Of a stretch of 64,000 bases of DNA, positions 8,402-17,753 are shown one piece after another (position 1 is the stretch's first letter; every line of letters begins with the position of its first letter). Both the position numbers and the translations under genes were made by a program. Origin of the DNA: Thiothrix nivea DSM 5205 (GTDB lineage Bacteria; Pseudomonadota; Gammaproteobacteria; Thiotrichales; Thiotrichaceae); assembly GCF_000260135.1 (NCBI RefSeq), contig NZ_JH651384.1:1181693-1245692 (forward strand). Direction: 5' to 3'. The notes under the pieces are model-generated. The model worked only from the letters and a program-made list of their open reading frames with translations, searched no databases and was not told the DNA's origin.

Positions 8402-8891
8402 AGTGGGCTTGCAATTGGTGGATGAAATGATCCAGGCTGCGGTCAGGGTCGCCACTGATACGCGCCTTGATGCGCCCCCAAGGGGTACGGGTTTCCAACA
8501 TTTCCGTGAACGTGACGCGCGTACCGCCCGGCACAGCGTTCAGGCGCGCCTGACGGGTACCTTTGCTGCCACGCTGGCGCATTTCCAGCAACAGCTCTTT
8601 CAGCGGCGTTTCCTTGAGTTTGCGTAGGGTAACGGCCTTGCCACCCTCTGACTGCTCGACCCAGCGCAGGCCAGCGTCGTCGTCAATCATCTGCATACTT
8701 TTCAGGTCAGAACGCCACTGCGCCTGACGCGGCAGGTCAGCCAGCGCTGCCCAGACCTCATCAGCGGAAGCCTTGATCAACTCAACCCGCGTGACCTGTT
8801 GATAGGGCGAAATCAATAACCCCAACAGCAGCGGCATTAACAAAAACAACAGGCTGACGCCCACAATAGCCCACATTAAACCATTTTCCAT
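8391..8891 (-). CDS. Membrane-anchored SRPBCC/START-like protein
   Basis: 166 residues. One hydrophobic helix (about 6-30) is followed by a Bet v1/SRPBCC fold domain, recognised by VELIKASADEVWAALADLP, WRSDLKSM and a long C-terminal helix (DRSLDHFIHQLQAHF). Such domains bind hydrophobic ligands; the ligand is unknown. The start is uncertain: ATG 8891 is given, and an in-frame GTG lies at 8903. The rpmB-rpmG terminator sits just upstream, so this gene must have its own promoter or depend on read-through. Confidence 0.72.
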   Translation of the reverse strand: MENGLMWAIVGVSLLFLLMPLLLGLLISPYQQVTRVELIKASADEVWAALADLPRQAQWRSDLKSMQMIDDDAGLRWVEQSEGGKAVTLRKLKETPLKELLLEMRQRGSKGTRQARLNAVPGGTRVTFTEMLETRTPWGRIKARISGDPDRSLDHFIHQLQAHFTA

Positions 8892-8909
8892 AGCATTTTC
8901 CACAAACGC

Positions 8910-8931
8910 AAAAACCCGGCAACGAGCCGGG
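8910..8931 (-). terminator. Rho-independent terminator of rpmB-rpmG
   Basis: On the minus strand CCCGGC-TCGTT-GCCGGG (8931-8915) is followed directly by TTTTTGCGTTT. It lies 32 bases after the rpmG stop. Confidence 0.85.
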
Positions 8932-8962
8932 CTTTGGAAAGAATCGCAGGAAACCAGACCAA

Positions 8963-9133
8963 TTACTTGATCTTGGCTTCCTTAAACATGACATGTTTGC
9001 GCACAACCGGATCGTACTTGCTGAACTCCAGCTTGTCTGGCGTAGTACGCTTGTTCTTGGTTGTAGTGTAGTAAAAACCAGTTCCTGCGGAAGAAACCAG
9101 CTTGATCTTGTCGCGACCACCTTTCTTAGCCAT
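8963..9133 (-). CDS. rpmG: 50S ribosomal protein L33
   Basis: A 56-residue protein that reads through [18 protein letters not shown] and ends FKEAKIK, an almost textbook L33 of the large ribosomal subunit. It lacks the Zn-binding Cys pairs, so it is the C-minus form. GGAGG lies nine bases before the ATG. It follows rpmB by 19 bases in the usual rpmB-rpmG operon. Confidence 0.97.
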   Translation of the reverse strand: MAKKGGRDKIKLVSSAGTGFYYTTTKNKRTTPDKLEFSKYDPVVRKHVMFKEAKIK

Positions 9134-9152
9134 TTGCTGTTACCTCCGTCAA

Positions 9153-9389
9153 TTAAACTTTTTCGCCACGAGCGCGCAGGTCGGCAAGAATGGTGTCGAT
9201 ACCTTTCTTGTCGATGATACGCATACCTTTCGTAGAAACGCGCAGACTGACCCAACGATCCTCGCTTTCCACCCAGAAACGTTTGGAATGCAGGTTGGGC
9301 AGAAAACGGCGCTTGGTCTTGTTGTTGGCGTGCGACACGTTGTTACCTGTGATCGGACGCTTACCTGTTACCTGGCATACACGAGACAT
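9153..9389 (-). CDS. rpmB: 50S ribosomal protein L28
   Basis: 78 residues, the usual L28 length, beginning [20 protein letters not shown] and carrying [12 protein letters not shown] and [12 protein letters not shown]. The open frame extends upstream, but ATG 9389 gives the conserved N-terminus. First gene of the rpmB-rpmG operon. Confidence 0.97.
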   Translation of the reverse strand: MSRVCQVTGKRPITGNNVSHANNKTKRRFLPNLHSKRFWVESEDRWVSLRVSTKGMRIIDKKGIDTILADLRARGEKV

Positions 9390-9480
9390 CGGGATACTCC
9401 AAATTCTGCGATTCTTGAACTCTAAAGGCGCGGAAGGATACCAGACCCCCCCCGCACAAGCAACCAGTACAAGCATTTTT

Positions 9481-10350
9481 TTACAACAGTACGGCCTGTT
9501 TCATCACGGCGACTGGCGCGGGCAAATCCGCCAGACCGTGAACCCGCTGCTGCAACTGCGCATGGAACATACGCGCCAGCTGCGGGGCAAGGTAGTTGTC
9601 GGGCGTATGCAGGAAAATCCGTGGGCGTTTGCCCTCTTCCAACCAACGCGCGGCCTGTGCCACCCAGCGGTCGAGCCAGGCATGGTTTTTCGCCAGCACG
9701 GGATGACCTATGTAACGCAGCACCGGCTGTTCCGCCGTCGCATCCAGCTGCACCGGCAGGCGCGGCTTTCTCGCCTGGGTTTCGCGGGTAGCAACATCCA
9801 GCGGCGGCGCGGCGTGTACCGGGCGGCTTTCAAAAATCACCCGATCCACGCCCAGGCGCTCCAGCAAAGCATTATAAGCCGCGCGTGCCTCCACCTGGGT
9901 GAAAAAAGCCGGATGCCGCACCTCCACCGCGTAACGGTAATCCGCTGGCAGACTGCGCAGAAAGCTTTCCAGCATCGGCATTTCACTGGGTGAAAAGGAA
10001 GCAGGCAGTTGCACCATCAGACCGTCCAGCCGCTGCCCCAGCGGCTCCAGACGTTGCAGGAACTCCTGCGTCTCCTTCCCCGCATGGATCAGGTGATGCT
10101 GATGGGTAATGGTGCGGGGAAATTTGAAGCTGAAACGGAAGCTTTCCGGCGTCGCATTCACCCAGCGCAACACCATCTCCACCGAAGGTACAGAATAGAA
10201 GGTGGTGTTGCCTTCCACCACGTTGAAGACCCTGGCGTATTGGGAAAGAAATTCCGCAGGCTTGGCATCCGCGCTGAACAGCGAACCCTTCCATTGCGCA
10301 TTGGCCCACAAGGGTAAACCAAGGTAATAGGGCAGATTTTCCATCGCCAT
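9481..10350 (-). CDS. DUF72 (YecE-like) family protein
   Basis: 289 residues with a TIM-barrel-like DUF72 fold: [12 protein letters not shown] near the start, [43 protein letters not shown] and a C-terminal [15 protein letters not shown]. The family is widespread and its biochemical function is not settled. The start is ATG 10350, with ATG 10344 as an alternative; no strong ribosome site was seen. It is transcribed in the same direction as cls, 47 bases downstream of the cls stop. Confidence 0.88.
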   Translation of the reverse strand: MAMENLPYYLGLPLWANAQWKGSLFSADAKPAEFLSQYARVFNVVEGNTTFYSVPSVEMVLRWVNATPESFRFSFKFPRTITHQHHLIHAGKETQEFLQRLEPLGQRLDGLMVQLPASFSPSEMPMLESFLRSLPADYRYAVEVRHPAFFTQVEARAAYNALLERLGVDRVIFESRPVHAAPPLDVATRETQARKPRLPVQLDATAEQPVLRYIGHPVLAKNHAWLDRWVAQAARWLEEGKRPRIFLHTPDNYLAPQLARMFHAQLQQRVHGLADLPAPVAVMKQAVLL

Positions 10351-10397
10351 GATCTCAATATTTTAATATCAACAAGTTAACATAAAATATCAGTTAC

Positions 10398-11831
10398 TTA
10401 CAATAATGGCGCGACTAAACGGGCAATACTTTCCGCAAAACGTTGGCGTTTGCCCAAAAATTGGCGCTGTTGCGCCGTCACTTCGCGCACATTGGCGCAA
10501 ATGGCCAGGAAATCCTGCTCCAGCCTGCCCGCGATTTCCGTGCCGTAAAAGAACACATTGCCCTCGAAATTGAGGCGGAAACTGCGCTGATCCATGTTCG
10601 CCGACCCCAAAGTGGCGAAATTGCCGTCTATCATGACCGCTTTGGCGTGCGGCATCGCCCGATCCATTTCAAACACCCGCGCCCCTGCCGCCAGCAGGTC
10701 GTCGATAAAGGAACGCCCCGCATACAACACCAACGGGTGGTCGGAACGCCCCGGCAACAGCAGGCGCACATCCACCCCGCGCAGCGCCGCCGTCTGCAAG
10801 GCCATCACAATCGGGCGGTCAGGCACGAAATACGGCGTCTCGATCCAGATACGCTGACAGGCCAGATTCATGGCAGCGAACAACAGGGTGTGGATGGCCT
10901 GCCAACGTTCATCAGCAGGTCCACTGGCAAGAAACTGCGCGCAAATGTCACCGGTTTCAGCAATGGCAGGGAAATAGGTTTCGCTGACCAAATCCTCACC
11001 AGTCGCGTGATACCAATCCTGACAGAACACTTCCTGCAAAGCGGAAGCCACCGGCCCACGAATACGTGCGTGCAAATCCTGCCATGGCTCTCCCCTGCCC
11101 GCGTACACATCCCCCACGTTCATGCCGCCAGTGAAGACCAGCTTGCCGTCAATCACCACCACCTTGCGGTGATTGCGGTTGTTCAGGTTCAGGCGACGGC
11201 TGAACAGGTTGACCTTGAGAAAGCGTTCCACTCGCCCACCCGCTGCCAGCAAGGGGGCAAAAAAGCGTTTGTTTGCCTGCCGCGAACCCACGTCATCGAC
11301 CAGCAGCCGCACCTCCACACCACGCTGCGCCGCCCTGACCAGAGCATCACGCAGGCATGTCCCCGTGAAATCCGGTTCCCAGATGTAATAGACCAGATGG
11401 ATGTGCAGGGTCGCGGCATCAAAAGCCTGTTCCAGCGCCGTAAACACGCTTGCCCCATCGCGCATGACCTCAACGGCATTGCCACCCAACGGGCCGACAT
11501 CATCCAGTGTCCGCACCAGTTTCAGCAGGGAGGAGGAAAGGCCGTCGATTTGGCGTTCGCCATTCAGGCCAACCTGCACCCGTTGCAGCGCGGGAGCCAG
11601 TTTTTCCTCCACCTTGCGGCGTTTGCGGCGGCGCAAATGCAGCCGGGTAGTGCCAAACACCCAGAACCCCAGCAAACCGATGAATGGCAGCAACACAATC
11701 ACCAGCACCCACGCCAGCGTCGCGCCGGATTCGCGGCGTTGCTGCACTACAGTGGGCAACAGGGTGGCGACGATCAGGATGTCCAGCAGTAATAGCGCCG
11801 AATTGAGGCCGCTGCTCAAATAAGTAAGCAA
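10398..11831 (-). CDS. cls: Cardiolipin synthase (phospholipase D superfamily), TTG start
   Basis: 477 residues, typical of ClsA. Two N-terminal membrane helices (about 8-60) are followed by two PLD domains with HKD motifs: HRKVVVIDGKLVFTGG in the first and HAKAVMIDGNFATLGSAN in the second. It condenses two phosphatidylglycerols into cardiolipin at the inner membrane. An in-frame TAA nine bases upstream and the absence of early ATG codons force the start to TTG 11831, with AAGGA six bases ahead (TTG 11819 is the only near alternative). The start codon lies inside a perfect hairpin, described separately. Confidence 0.92.
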   Translation of the reverse strand: MLTYLSSGLNSALLLLDILIVATLLPTVVQQRRESGATLAWVLVIVLLPFIGLLGFWVFGTTRLHLRRRKRRKVEEKLAPALQRVQVGLNGERQIDGLSSSLLKLVRTLDDVGPLGGNAVEVMRDGASVFTALEQAFDAATLHIHLVYYIWEPDFTGTCLRDALVRAAQRGVEVRLLVDDVGSRQANKRFFAPLLAAGGRVERFLKVNLFSRRLNLNNRNHRKVVVIDGKLVFTGGMNVGDVYAGRGEPWQDLHARIRGPVASALQEVFCQDWYHATGEDLVSETYFPAIAETGDICAQFLASGPADERWQAIHTLLFAAMNLACQRIWIETPYFVPDRPIVMALQTAALRGVDVRLLLPGRSDHPLVLYAGRSFIDDLLAAGARVFEMDRAMPHAKAVMIDGNFATLGSANMDQRSFRLNFEGNVFFYGTEIAGRLEQDFLAICANVREVTAQQRQFLGKRQRFAESIARLVAPLL

Positions 11832-11867
11832 CCTTGTTCCTTAACATTTTTCACAAGAACAAGGTTG
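11829..11867 (-). promoter_or_regulatory. Hairpin covering the cls start codon and part of its ribosome site
   Basis: In the cls mRNA, CAACCUUGUUC (11867-11857) pairs perfectly with GAACAAGGUUG (11839-11829) across a 17-base loop. The last three bases of the 3' arm are the UUG start codon, and the arm also holds the GA end of the AAGGA ribosome site. There is no T-run after the stem, so it does not look like a terminator. Translational control of cls is inference. Confidence 0.55.
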
Positions 11868-11936
11868 TACAGGAATCTTCCCGCTTTTTGAAGATGGCGC
11901 TGCCAAGAGGCAATCTGACAGCAGTAACTGGCAAAC

Positions 11937-12803
11937 TTACTCAGGGGCTTTCTCTATTTGCTGAATAAGCCCCTGAACCTCAGCTTGTTCCTCTGGACTG
12001 TCGTCCAACATCGGCAGCAGTTTTTTCCAGTGTTCCAGCGCTTTGGCCTTGTCGCCTTTTTCGGATGCGCCCAGCCCTGCCAGCCATAACGCGGTGACGT
12101 TTTCAGGCTCTTTCGCCAGTGCTTTGAGCGCCAGTTGCTCCCCTTCATCGGTCACTTTGCCGTCATTGCTCATCGCCAGCGCATCGGCCAGCAGCAGCAT
12201 GACGCCCGCATCTTCCGGCTGTAACTCGTAGAGCTTGCGGTAGGCGTCGGCAGCTTCGGTGAATCGTTCCATGTTCATATAGGAACGCCCCAACATGTTC
12301 CAGCCATCCGGGTTGTTGGGGTTGGCTTCCAGCTTTTTACGCAAGCCTTCCACCATTTTGTTGATGTCAGGGGCTTGCTGCATACCACCAGTCATGGGGG
12401 GATGATCCGGGGGAAGTTCCTGTGCCTGCTGAGCGGTACTCTGCAAGGCTTCCGGCGTACCCAGCCAGCCATACAGGGCAAAGGCGGCTATCGGCACAAA
12501 CAACCCTGTCACAATGGCTGTCATCTGCGGGGAAATGGTTTTGCGTGACGCGGGGGTGTTGTCCTGTTGCAGATCGATCAGCAGGGCTTTTTCCAGTTCG
12601 TCTTTGGAAGCCTGATATTCCGTAGCATCCAGTTCCCCGGCGGCGTTCATGCGCTCCAGTTCGGCCAGTTGTTCGCGGGCAATGCGGATGTTCTGTGCGT
12701 TGCGTTCCGAATCCTGTTGTGTCTTGGGTTGGCGTAACAAGGGGATCACCAGACCGGCAACCGCCAATACCACTAGCAGGAAAATGATCATCCAGAAAGT
12801 CAT
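11937..12803 (-). CDS. ccmI: Cytochrome c maturation protein CcmI
   Basis: 288 residues. Two membrane helices (about 3-24 and 93-115) flank a short leucine-rich coiled region (REQLAELERMNAAGELD), as in the CcmI N-terminal domain. The periplasmic part (about 150-288) carries TPR repeats (WNMLGRSYMNMERFTEAADAYRKL, ALWLAGLGASEKGDKAKALEHW). CcmI holds apocytochrome c for the CcmF/H haem lyase. Last gene of the ccmABCDEFGHI operon; its start overlaps ccmH by four bases. Confidence 0.92.
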   Translation of the reverse strand: MTFWMIIFLLVVLAVAGLVIPLLRQPKTQQDSERNAQNIRIAREQLAELERMNAAGELDATEYQASKDELEKALLIDLQQDNTPASRKTISPQMTAIVTGLFVPIAAFALYGWLGTPEALQSTAQQAQELPPDHPPMTGGMQQAPDINKMVEGLRKKLEANPNNPDGWNMLGRSYMNMERFTEAADAYRKLYELQPEDAGVMLLLADALAMSNDGKVTDEGEQLALKALAKEPENVTALWLAGLGASEKGDKAKALEHWKKLLPMLDDSPEEQAEVQGLIQQIEKAPE

Positions 12804-13255
12804 GGCTTGCCTCCGCCCAGCAGTTGTTCGGCACGTTGCCTGTCAGCCTCAGAGATGGGTTGACTGACCTGCCGGGATTTTTTACGCAGGAATGCGAACA
12901 GGATACCCAGCCCCAACAACATGAACAGTAACGGCCCTGTCCACAGTAACAGGGTGCTTTGCTTGACCGGTGGTTTATAGAGAACGAAATCCCCGTAACG
13001 GCTAACCATGAACTCAATGATTTCGTCGCGTGAAGAGCCAGCCATCACCAGTTCGTAAGTTTTGCCACGTAAATCGCGTGCCAGTTCGGAATTGGAATCC
13101 GCCAGATTCTGGTTCTGACAGACCAGACAGCGCAACTCGGCAATCATCTCGTTGTAGAGTGCTTCCTGTGTCGGTGTCTGGAACTGGTGAACTTCGATGC
13201 TGGCAAAAGCGGCCACGGGAGCCAGCAGCAACAGGATCAGCAACAGGCGTTTCAT
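12800..13255 (-). CDS. ccmH: Cytochrome c maturation protein CcmH
   Basis: 151 residues: signal peptide, then a periplasmic three-helix domain with the redox motif LRCLVCQNQNLADSNSELA (Cys43, Cys46), then a C-terminal membrane helix (about 103-122). It reduces apocytochrome CxxCH disulfides before haem ligation. This is the short, single-domain form, because the TPR part is the separate ccmI gene. It overlaps ccmG and ccmI by four bases each. Confidence 0.94.
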   Translation of the reverse strand: MKRLLLILLLLAPVAAFASIEVHQFQTPTQEALYNEMIAELRCLVCQNQNLADSNSELARDLRGKTYELVMAGSSRDEIIEFMVSRYGDFVLYKPPVKQSTLLLWTGPLLFMLLGLGILFAFLRKKSRQVSQPISEADRQRAEQLLGGGKP

Positions 13256-13788
13256 GGCGTGCCTCCCTTGCGCAATTCAGTCAGTAGCGGCAGGATTTTT
13301 TCTTCCACGGCTTTGCGGCTCATCGGGCCGATCTGTTTGTAACGGATAATGCCGTCACGGTCGATGATGAAGGTTTCCGGTGTACCATATACGCCCCAGT
13401 CCAGCCCCACTTTGCCTTTGGGGTCAGTCACAATGCGGGCAAACGGGTTGCCAAATTGCGCCAGCCAACGTTGTGCATCAGCAGGTGCATCCTTGTAATT
13501 CAGCCCTACTACCTTGATTTTTTGCTCCGCAACCAGATCGGTCAGCACAGGGTGTTCACGCTGGCATTCGCCGCACCAGGATGCCCACACATTCAGCAAC
13601 CATACCTCACCTTTGAGTGAAGAGCTGGAAAATATATCGGCATCTGTATTCAGCTGTGCCGCATCAATTGCGGGGGCAGGTTTGCCGATAAAGGGGGAAG
13701 GCACTTCGCGCGGGTCAAGTTTCAGGCCGACTGCCAGCAACACGACCAGCAGCAGGAATGCACCCAATGGCAGGAAATATTTAAGCAT
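13252..13788 (-). CDS. ccmG: Thiol:disulfide interchange protein CcmG/DsbE
   Basis: 178 residues. An N-terminal membrane anchor is followed by a periplasmic thioredoxin fold with WASWCGECQREHP (Cys72, Cys75), DWGVYGTPETFIID containing the cis-Pro loop, and GPMSRKAVEEKI near the end. It keeps apocytochrome c cysteines reduced with electrons from CcdA/DsbD-type carriers. It follows ccmF by ten bases. Confidence 0.94.
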   Translation of the reverse strand: MLKYFLPLGAFLLLVVLLAVGLKLDPREVPSPFIGKPAPAIDAAQLNTDADIFSSSSLKGEVWLLNVWASWCGECQREHPVLTDLVAEQKIKVVGLNYKDAPADAQRWLAQFGNPFARIVTDPKGKVGLDWGVYGTPETFIIDRDGIIRYKQIGPMSRKAVEEKILPLLTELRKGGTP

Positions 13789-13798
13789 TGGTTTCCCC

Positions 13799-15694
13799 TT
13801 ATACTTTCAGGCGATAACGCCGGTCAAACGCAGCCAGTACCCCGCCGATGGACATGAAGATTGCCCCCAGCCAAATCCAGCGGATGAAAGGCTTATGGTA
13901 CACCCGCAGGCTCCATGACTCGCCTTCCAGCGGTTCGCCCAGCGCCACAAACAAGTCGCGGAACAACCCGGCGTCAATTCCGGCCTCGGTCATCGGCATG
14001 GTCTGTACCCGATAAACCCGTTTCTGCGGTTCCAGATGACTAATCTGTTTGCCTTCACGGGTGATGTTCACCGCACCTTGATAGGCATCGTAATTATCCC
14101 TGGAAACCTTCTTTACGCCTTCAAACTTGAAATCGTAGCCAGCCAGTTGGTATTGCTGCCCGGCGGTGAGGCGCACGTCCTTTTCCATGCTGTATAGCGA
14201 GGTCAGACTGATACCGATGATGGTGACAGCCATGCCGACGTGGGCAAGGGCTGTACCCCACACCGAAGCGGTACGTTTCTGTCTCCATGCCCAGAATACG
14301 GTGGTGACAGTGATCCACATAGCCATGACCAGACCCACGGCTTCCATGATTTTCCAGTCGTATTGCAGCAGCAGGGAAAGCAACAGGCCAACGCCCACGG
14401 CAATAATCACCATCAAGACCAGATTGGCTCCCAATCGGTTGATAGTGTCACGTTTCCAGCGCAGCAATATGCCCAGTCCCATAACGATCACCAGCGGAAT
14501 ACCCAGCGGCACGATTACGCTGTTGAAATAGGGCGGCCCGACGGAAATCTTGCCGATGCCCAGCGCATCCATCAGCAGCGGATACAGCGTGCCCAACAAT
14601 ATGGTCGCGGCCATAACCACCAGAATCACGTTATTGAGCAGCAAGCCTGTTTCCCGCGAAAACAACTGGAAACTGACATCGGATTTGAAACGGTCGGCGC
14701 GCAGCGCATACAGCATCAGCGACAAGCCCACCACCACAGCGAGGAACAGCAGGATGAACAGCCCGCGCCCCGGATCGCTGGCAAACGCATGTACTGAAGT
14801 CAGCACCCCGGAACGCACCAGGAAGGTTCCGAGCAGACTCAGCGAGAACGCAAACACAGCCAGCAACACCGTCCACGCCTTGAAGGTGGCGCGTTTCTCG
14901 CTAACGGCCAGCGAATGGATCAGTGCCGTACCCACCAGCCATGGCATCAGCGAAGCGTTTTCCACCGGATCCCAGAACCACCAGCCACCCCAGCCAAGTT
15001 CGTAATACGCCCACCAGCTACCCAGTGCGATACCCAGGGTCAGGAATACCCAGGCGATATTTGTCCACGGGCGCACCCAGCGCGTCCACGCCGCATCCAG
15101 CTTGCCACCCAGCATCGCCGCCACGGCAAACGCAAACGCCACCGAAAACCCGACGTAACCCATGTACAGCATCGGCGGATGCACCGCCAAACCGGGGTCT
15201 TGCAGCAACGGATTCAAACTACGTCCATCCGGTGGGGCAGGAATCAGCCGCTCAAACGGGTTGGAAGTCACCAGCAAAAACAGCAGGAAACCTACCGCTA
15301 CAAAGCCCATCACCCCCAGCACCCGCGCCAGCATGACCCGTGGAATGCTGCGGCTGAACACCGTCACCGCACCCATCCACAAACTCAGGATCAGCGCCCA
15401 CAACAGCAAAGAGCCTTCATGCGCCCCCCACACCCCGGAAATCCGGTACAGCAACGGCAGGCTGGAATGCGACGTGGAAGCCACATACTTCACTGAAAAA
15501 TCAAAAGTAATAAAGGCGTAAGTCAGGCAGCCATAGGAGAGCAGCATAAACAGTAACTGCATCCGCGCCGCCGGTTTGGCAATGCCTATCCAGCGTTCGT
15601 TGCCAAGCATTGCGCCCAGCAATGGCAACACAGTCAGCACCACCGACACCACCAGCGCCATGATCAGGGCAAAGTGACCGATTTCAGGGATCAT
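13799..15694 (-). CDS. ccmF: Haem lyase subunit CcmF
   Basis: 631 residues with about 15 membrane helices. It carries the WWD domain (WGGWWFWDPVENASLMPW) that handles haem on the periplasmic side, the LLLWALILSLW segment, and a large periplasmic loop near the C-terminus (about 490-590). With CcmH and CcmI it attaches haem b to the CxxCH cysteines of apocytochromes. It overlaps ccmE by four bases (ATGA type). Confidence 0.96.
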   Translation of the reverse strand: MIPEIGHFALIMALVVSVVLTVLPLLGAMLGNERWIGIAKPAARMQLLFMLLSYGCLTYAFITFDFSVKYVASTSHSSLPLLYRISGVWGAHEGSLLLWALILSLWMGAVTVFSRSIPRVMLARVLGVMGFVAVGFLLFLLVTSNPFERLIPAPPDGRSLNPLLQDPGLAVHPPMLYMGYVGFSVAFAFAVAAMLGGKLDAAWTRWVRPWTNIAWVFLTLGIALGSWWAYYELGWGGWWFWDPVENASLMPWLVGTALIHSLAVSEKRATFKAWTVLLAVFAFSLSLLGTFLVRSGVLTSVHAFASDPGRGLFILLFLAVVVGLSLMLYALRADRFKSDVSFQLFSRETGLLLNNVILVVMAATILLGTLYPLLMDALGIGKISVGPPYFNSVIVPLGIPLVIVMGLGILLRWKRDTINRLGANLVLMVIIAVGVGLLLSLLLQYDWKIMEAVGLVMAMWITVTTVFWAWRQKRTASVWGTALAHVGMAVTIIGISLTSLYSMEKDVRLTAGQQYQLAGYDFKFEGVKKVSRDNYDAYQGAVNITREGKQISHLEPQKRVYRVQTMPMTEAGIDAGLFRDLFVALGEPLEGESWSLRVYHKPFIRWIWLGAIFMSIGGVLAAFDRRYRLKV

Positions 15695-16131
15695 TTTGCC
15701 TCCTGACCGGGTTTGTGGGGGAGGGAATCCGCCACTTCCGGCGGCATGTAGTTTTCATCGTGTTTGGCCAGCACTTCCTGCGCCTCGATCACGCCATCCG
15801 GCAGCAAGCGGCCACGTGCGATGATGCCTTGCCCTTCGCGGAACAGGTCGGGCAGGATACCGGTGTATTTCACCGTCACGGTTGCGGTCATGTCGGTCAG
15901 GTCGAAACGCACATCCAAGCTGTTGGGGTCACGCTTGACTGTGCCTTCCACTACCAGCCCGCCGACGCGGAAATCATGGTTGGCCGGAGCCTGCCCCGCC
16001 TTGATGTCTTTCGGTGAGTAGTAAAACATCATGTTCTGGTTAAAAGCCTGCAACACCAGCGCGGCGGCAATGCCAACCCCCAGCACCAGCGCCAGGATCA
16101 GCCACAAACGTTTCTTACGGACAGGTGTCAT
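15691..16131 (-). CDS. ccmE: Haem chaperone CcmE
   Basis: 146 residues: a short cytoplasmic start with basic residues, one membrane anchor (about 10-28) and a periplasmic OB-fold. The HxxxY motif LAKHDENYMPPEV supplies His124, which binds haem covalently, and Tyr128. It carries haem from CcmABCD to CcmF. The start overlaps the ccmD stop (ATGA). Confidence 0.96.
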   Translation of the reverse strand: MTPVRKKRLWLILALVLGVGIAAALVLQAFNQNMMFYYSPKDIKAGQAPANHDFRVGGLVVEGTVKRDPNSLDVRFDLTDMTATVTVKYTGILPDLFREGQGIIARGRLLPDGVIEAQEVLAKHDENYMPPEVADSLPHKPGQEAK

Positions 16132-16289
16132 GGTGTATTCTCCAACTCATGAAAATCCGCCGCCTTGCGCAAAATCTCCCGGTGTTTCTGCATCGGCAAC
16201 AGCACGTTCAGCAGCAACACCACGCAGGCAATGCCCAGCGCAGGCCAGACATACAGGGCATAGCCGCCCATGTGGAAAAACTCAGCCAT
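16128..16289 (-). CDS. ccmD: Haem exporter protein CcmD
   Basis: A 53-residue protein, one membrane helix (about 10-30: YALYVWPALGIACVVLLLN) flanked by an N-terminal MAEFFHMGG, typical of CcmD, and a basic cytoplasmic tail (QKHREILRK). It helps release holo-CcmE from CcmABC. The ATG lies inside the 3' end of ccmC (8-base overlap) with GGAGG ahead of it; the stop overlaps the ccmE start. Size-filtered gene calling would miss it. Confidence 0.93.
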   Translation of the reverse strand: MAEFFHMGGYALYVWPALGIACVVLLLNVLLPMQKHREILRKAADFHELENTP

Positions 16290-17079
16290 CGTTTTCCTCC
16301 ACCAGTTGTTTCACCCACTTGCGCGGCAGTTCGCGTTCCAGCAACTCATTGCGGGTACGCAGCAGCAGGCTGATCGCAAAAAATACCTTGAATGCGCCCG
16401 CCATCAGCAGTAACGGAATCAGCATGTCGATGTGGATGGAAGGCTTGTCGAACTTGGTCACGGTCGCGCCCTGATGCAGCGTGTTCCACCATTCCACCGA
16501 GTAATGGATGATCGGAATATTGACGATGCCCACCAACGCCAGAATCGCCACGGCGCGGGAAGCCATGCGCTTGTCTTCGATCGCGTTATACAGGCCGATC
16601 ACGCCCAGATACAGGAACAACAGGATCAGCTCCGAAGTCAGGCGTGCATCCCACACCCACCAGGTTCCCCACATCGGCTTGCCCCACAGCGAGCCTGTCA
16701 CCAGCGCGATGAAGGTGAAACTCGCCCCAATCGGCGCGCAACTGACCATCACCATTTCCGCCAGCTTCATGCGCCAGATCAGCGCAATCGCGCCGCAGAC
16801 CGCCATCACCATATAGACGAACATCGACAGCCATGCTGCCGGTACATGCACGTAGATAATGCGGAAGGAATCCCCCTGCTGGTAATCCGCCGGTGCTGTT
16901 ACCAGTCCGCCGTACAGCCCGGTTGCCAGCAAGACGGCAAACAACACCCATAGCCACGGCAACAATTTGCCGGAGATTTGATAGAACCAGACCGGCGAAC
17001 CCATGCGGTGGAACCAGCGCATGAACAATCCGGGCTTTTTTGGAGAAACGGGGTTAATGTGTGAGGCATTACTATTCAT
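16282..17079 (-). CDS. ccmC: Haem exporter/handling protein CcmC
   Basis: 265 residues with six membrane helices and the WWD motif GTWWVWDARLTSELILLFLYLG between conserved periplasmic histidines. It loads haem onto CcmE. The N-terminal 30 residues before the first helix are polar. It overlaps ccmB by four bases and ccmD by eight. Confidence 0.95.
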   Translation of the reverse strand: MNSNASHINPVSPKKPGLFMRWFHRMGSPVWFYQISGKLLPWLWVLFAVLLATGLYGGLVTAPADYQQGDSFRIIYVHVPAAWLSMFVYMVMAVCGAIALIWRMKLAEMVMVSCAPIGASFTFIALVTGSLWGKPMWGTWWVWDARLTSELILLFLYLGVIGLYNAIEDKRMASRAVAILALVGIVNIPIIHYSVEWWNTLHQGATVTKFDKPSIHIDMLIPLLLMAGAFKVFFAISLLLRTRNELLERELPRKWVKQLVEENDG

Positions 17080-17753
17080 TGTGAAACACTCATCCTCAAA
17101 GCGGCGGCAATTGCTACTGGAGCCAGCGTTACAGACAGCACCAGCATCGCTGCCAACAAGTACAGTTGCCCACTGACCGGCAATCCGGCAGCCGCAGCAT
17201 CAATGGCGTTACTGCCAAAAATCAGTACCGGCACGTATAGCGGCAGCACCAGCAGAGCCAGCAACATACCGCTGCGTTTCAGGCTTACCGTTAGCGCCAC
17301 GCCAATCGCGCCAACGAAACTCAGCACTGGCGTGCCCAGCAACAGGGTCAGCTCGGCAATGCCAATGGAATGTGCATCCAGCCCGAAGGACACTGCCAGT
17401 AACGGTGCCAGCAACAGCAGCGGAACTGCGCTGACCAGCCAGTGCGCCAGTACCTTGGCTGTCACCATCACCGGTAGCGGCTGTGGACTAAGCACCAGTT
17501 GTTCCAGCGTGCCGTCTTCATAATCCGTGCGGAACAGGTTGTCTGCCGCCAATAACGCCGCCAGCAATGCAGCTACCCACAAAATCCCCGGCGCAATGGT
17601 TTGCAGCAGCTTCGGGGAGGGGCCGACACCCAGCGGAAACAGCAATGTCACCAACGTAAAAAACAGCAACGGATTGAGGATTTCATTACGGTGGCGGAAC
17701 GCGACCATGAAATCCTGCTTCAACAGGGCGGCGAAGGCGCTGGCTACCCGCAT
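17076..17753 (-). CDS. ccmB: Haem exporter membrane protein CcmB
   Basis: 225 residues with six membrane helices; FRTDYEDGTLEQLVLSPQPL in the first cytoplasmic loop is the CcmB signature. It is the membrane partner of ATPase CcmA in the complex that releases holo-CcmE. The start overlaps the ccmA stop by one base. Confidence 0.95.
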   Translation of the reverse strand: MRVASAFAALLKQDFMVAFRHRNEILNPLLFFTLVTLLFPLGVGPSPKLLQTIAPGILWVAALLAALLAADNLFRTDYEDGTLEQLVLSPQPLPVMVTAKVLAHWLVSAVPLLLLAPLLAVSFGLDAHSIGIAELTLLLGTPVLSFVGAIGVALTVSLKRSGMLLALLVLPLYVPVLIFGSNAIDAAAAGLPVSGQLYLLAAMLVLSVTLAPVAIAAALRMSVSQ

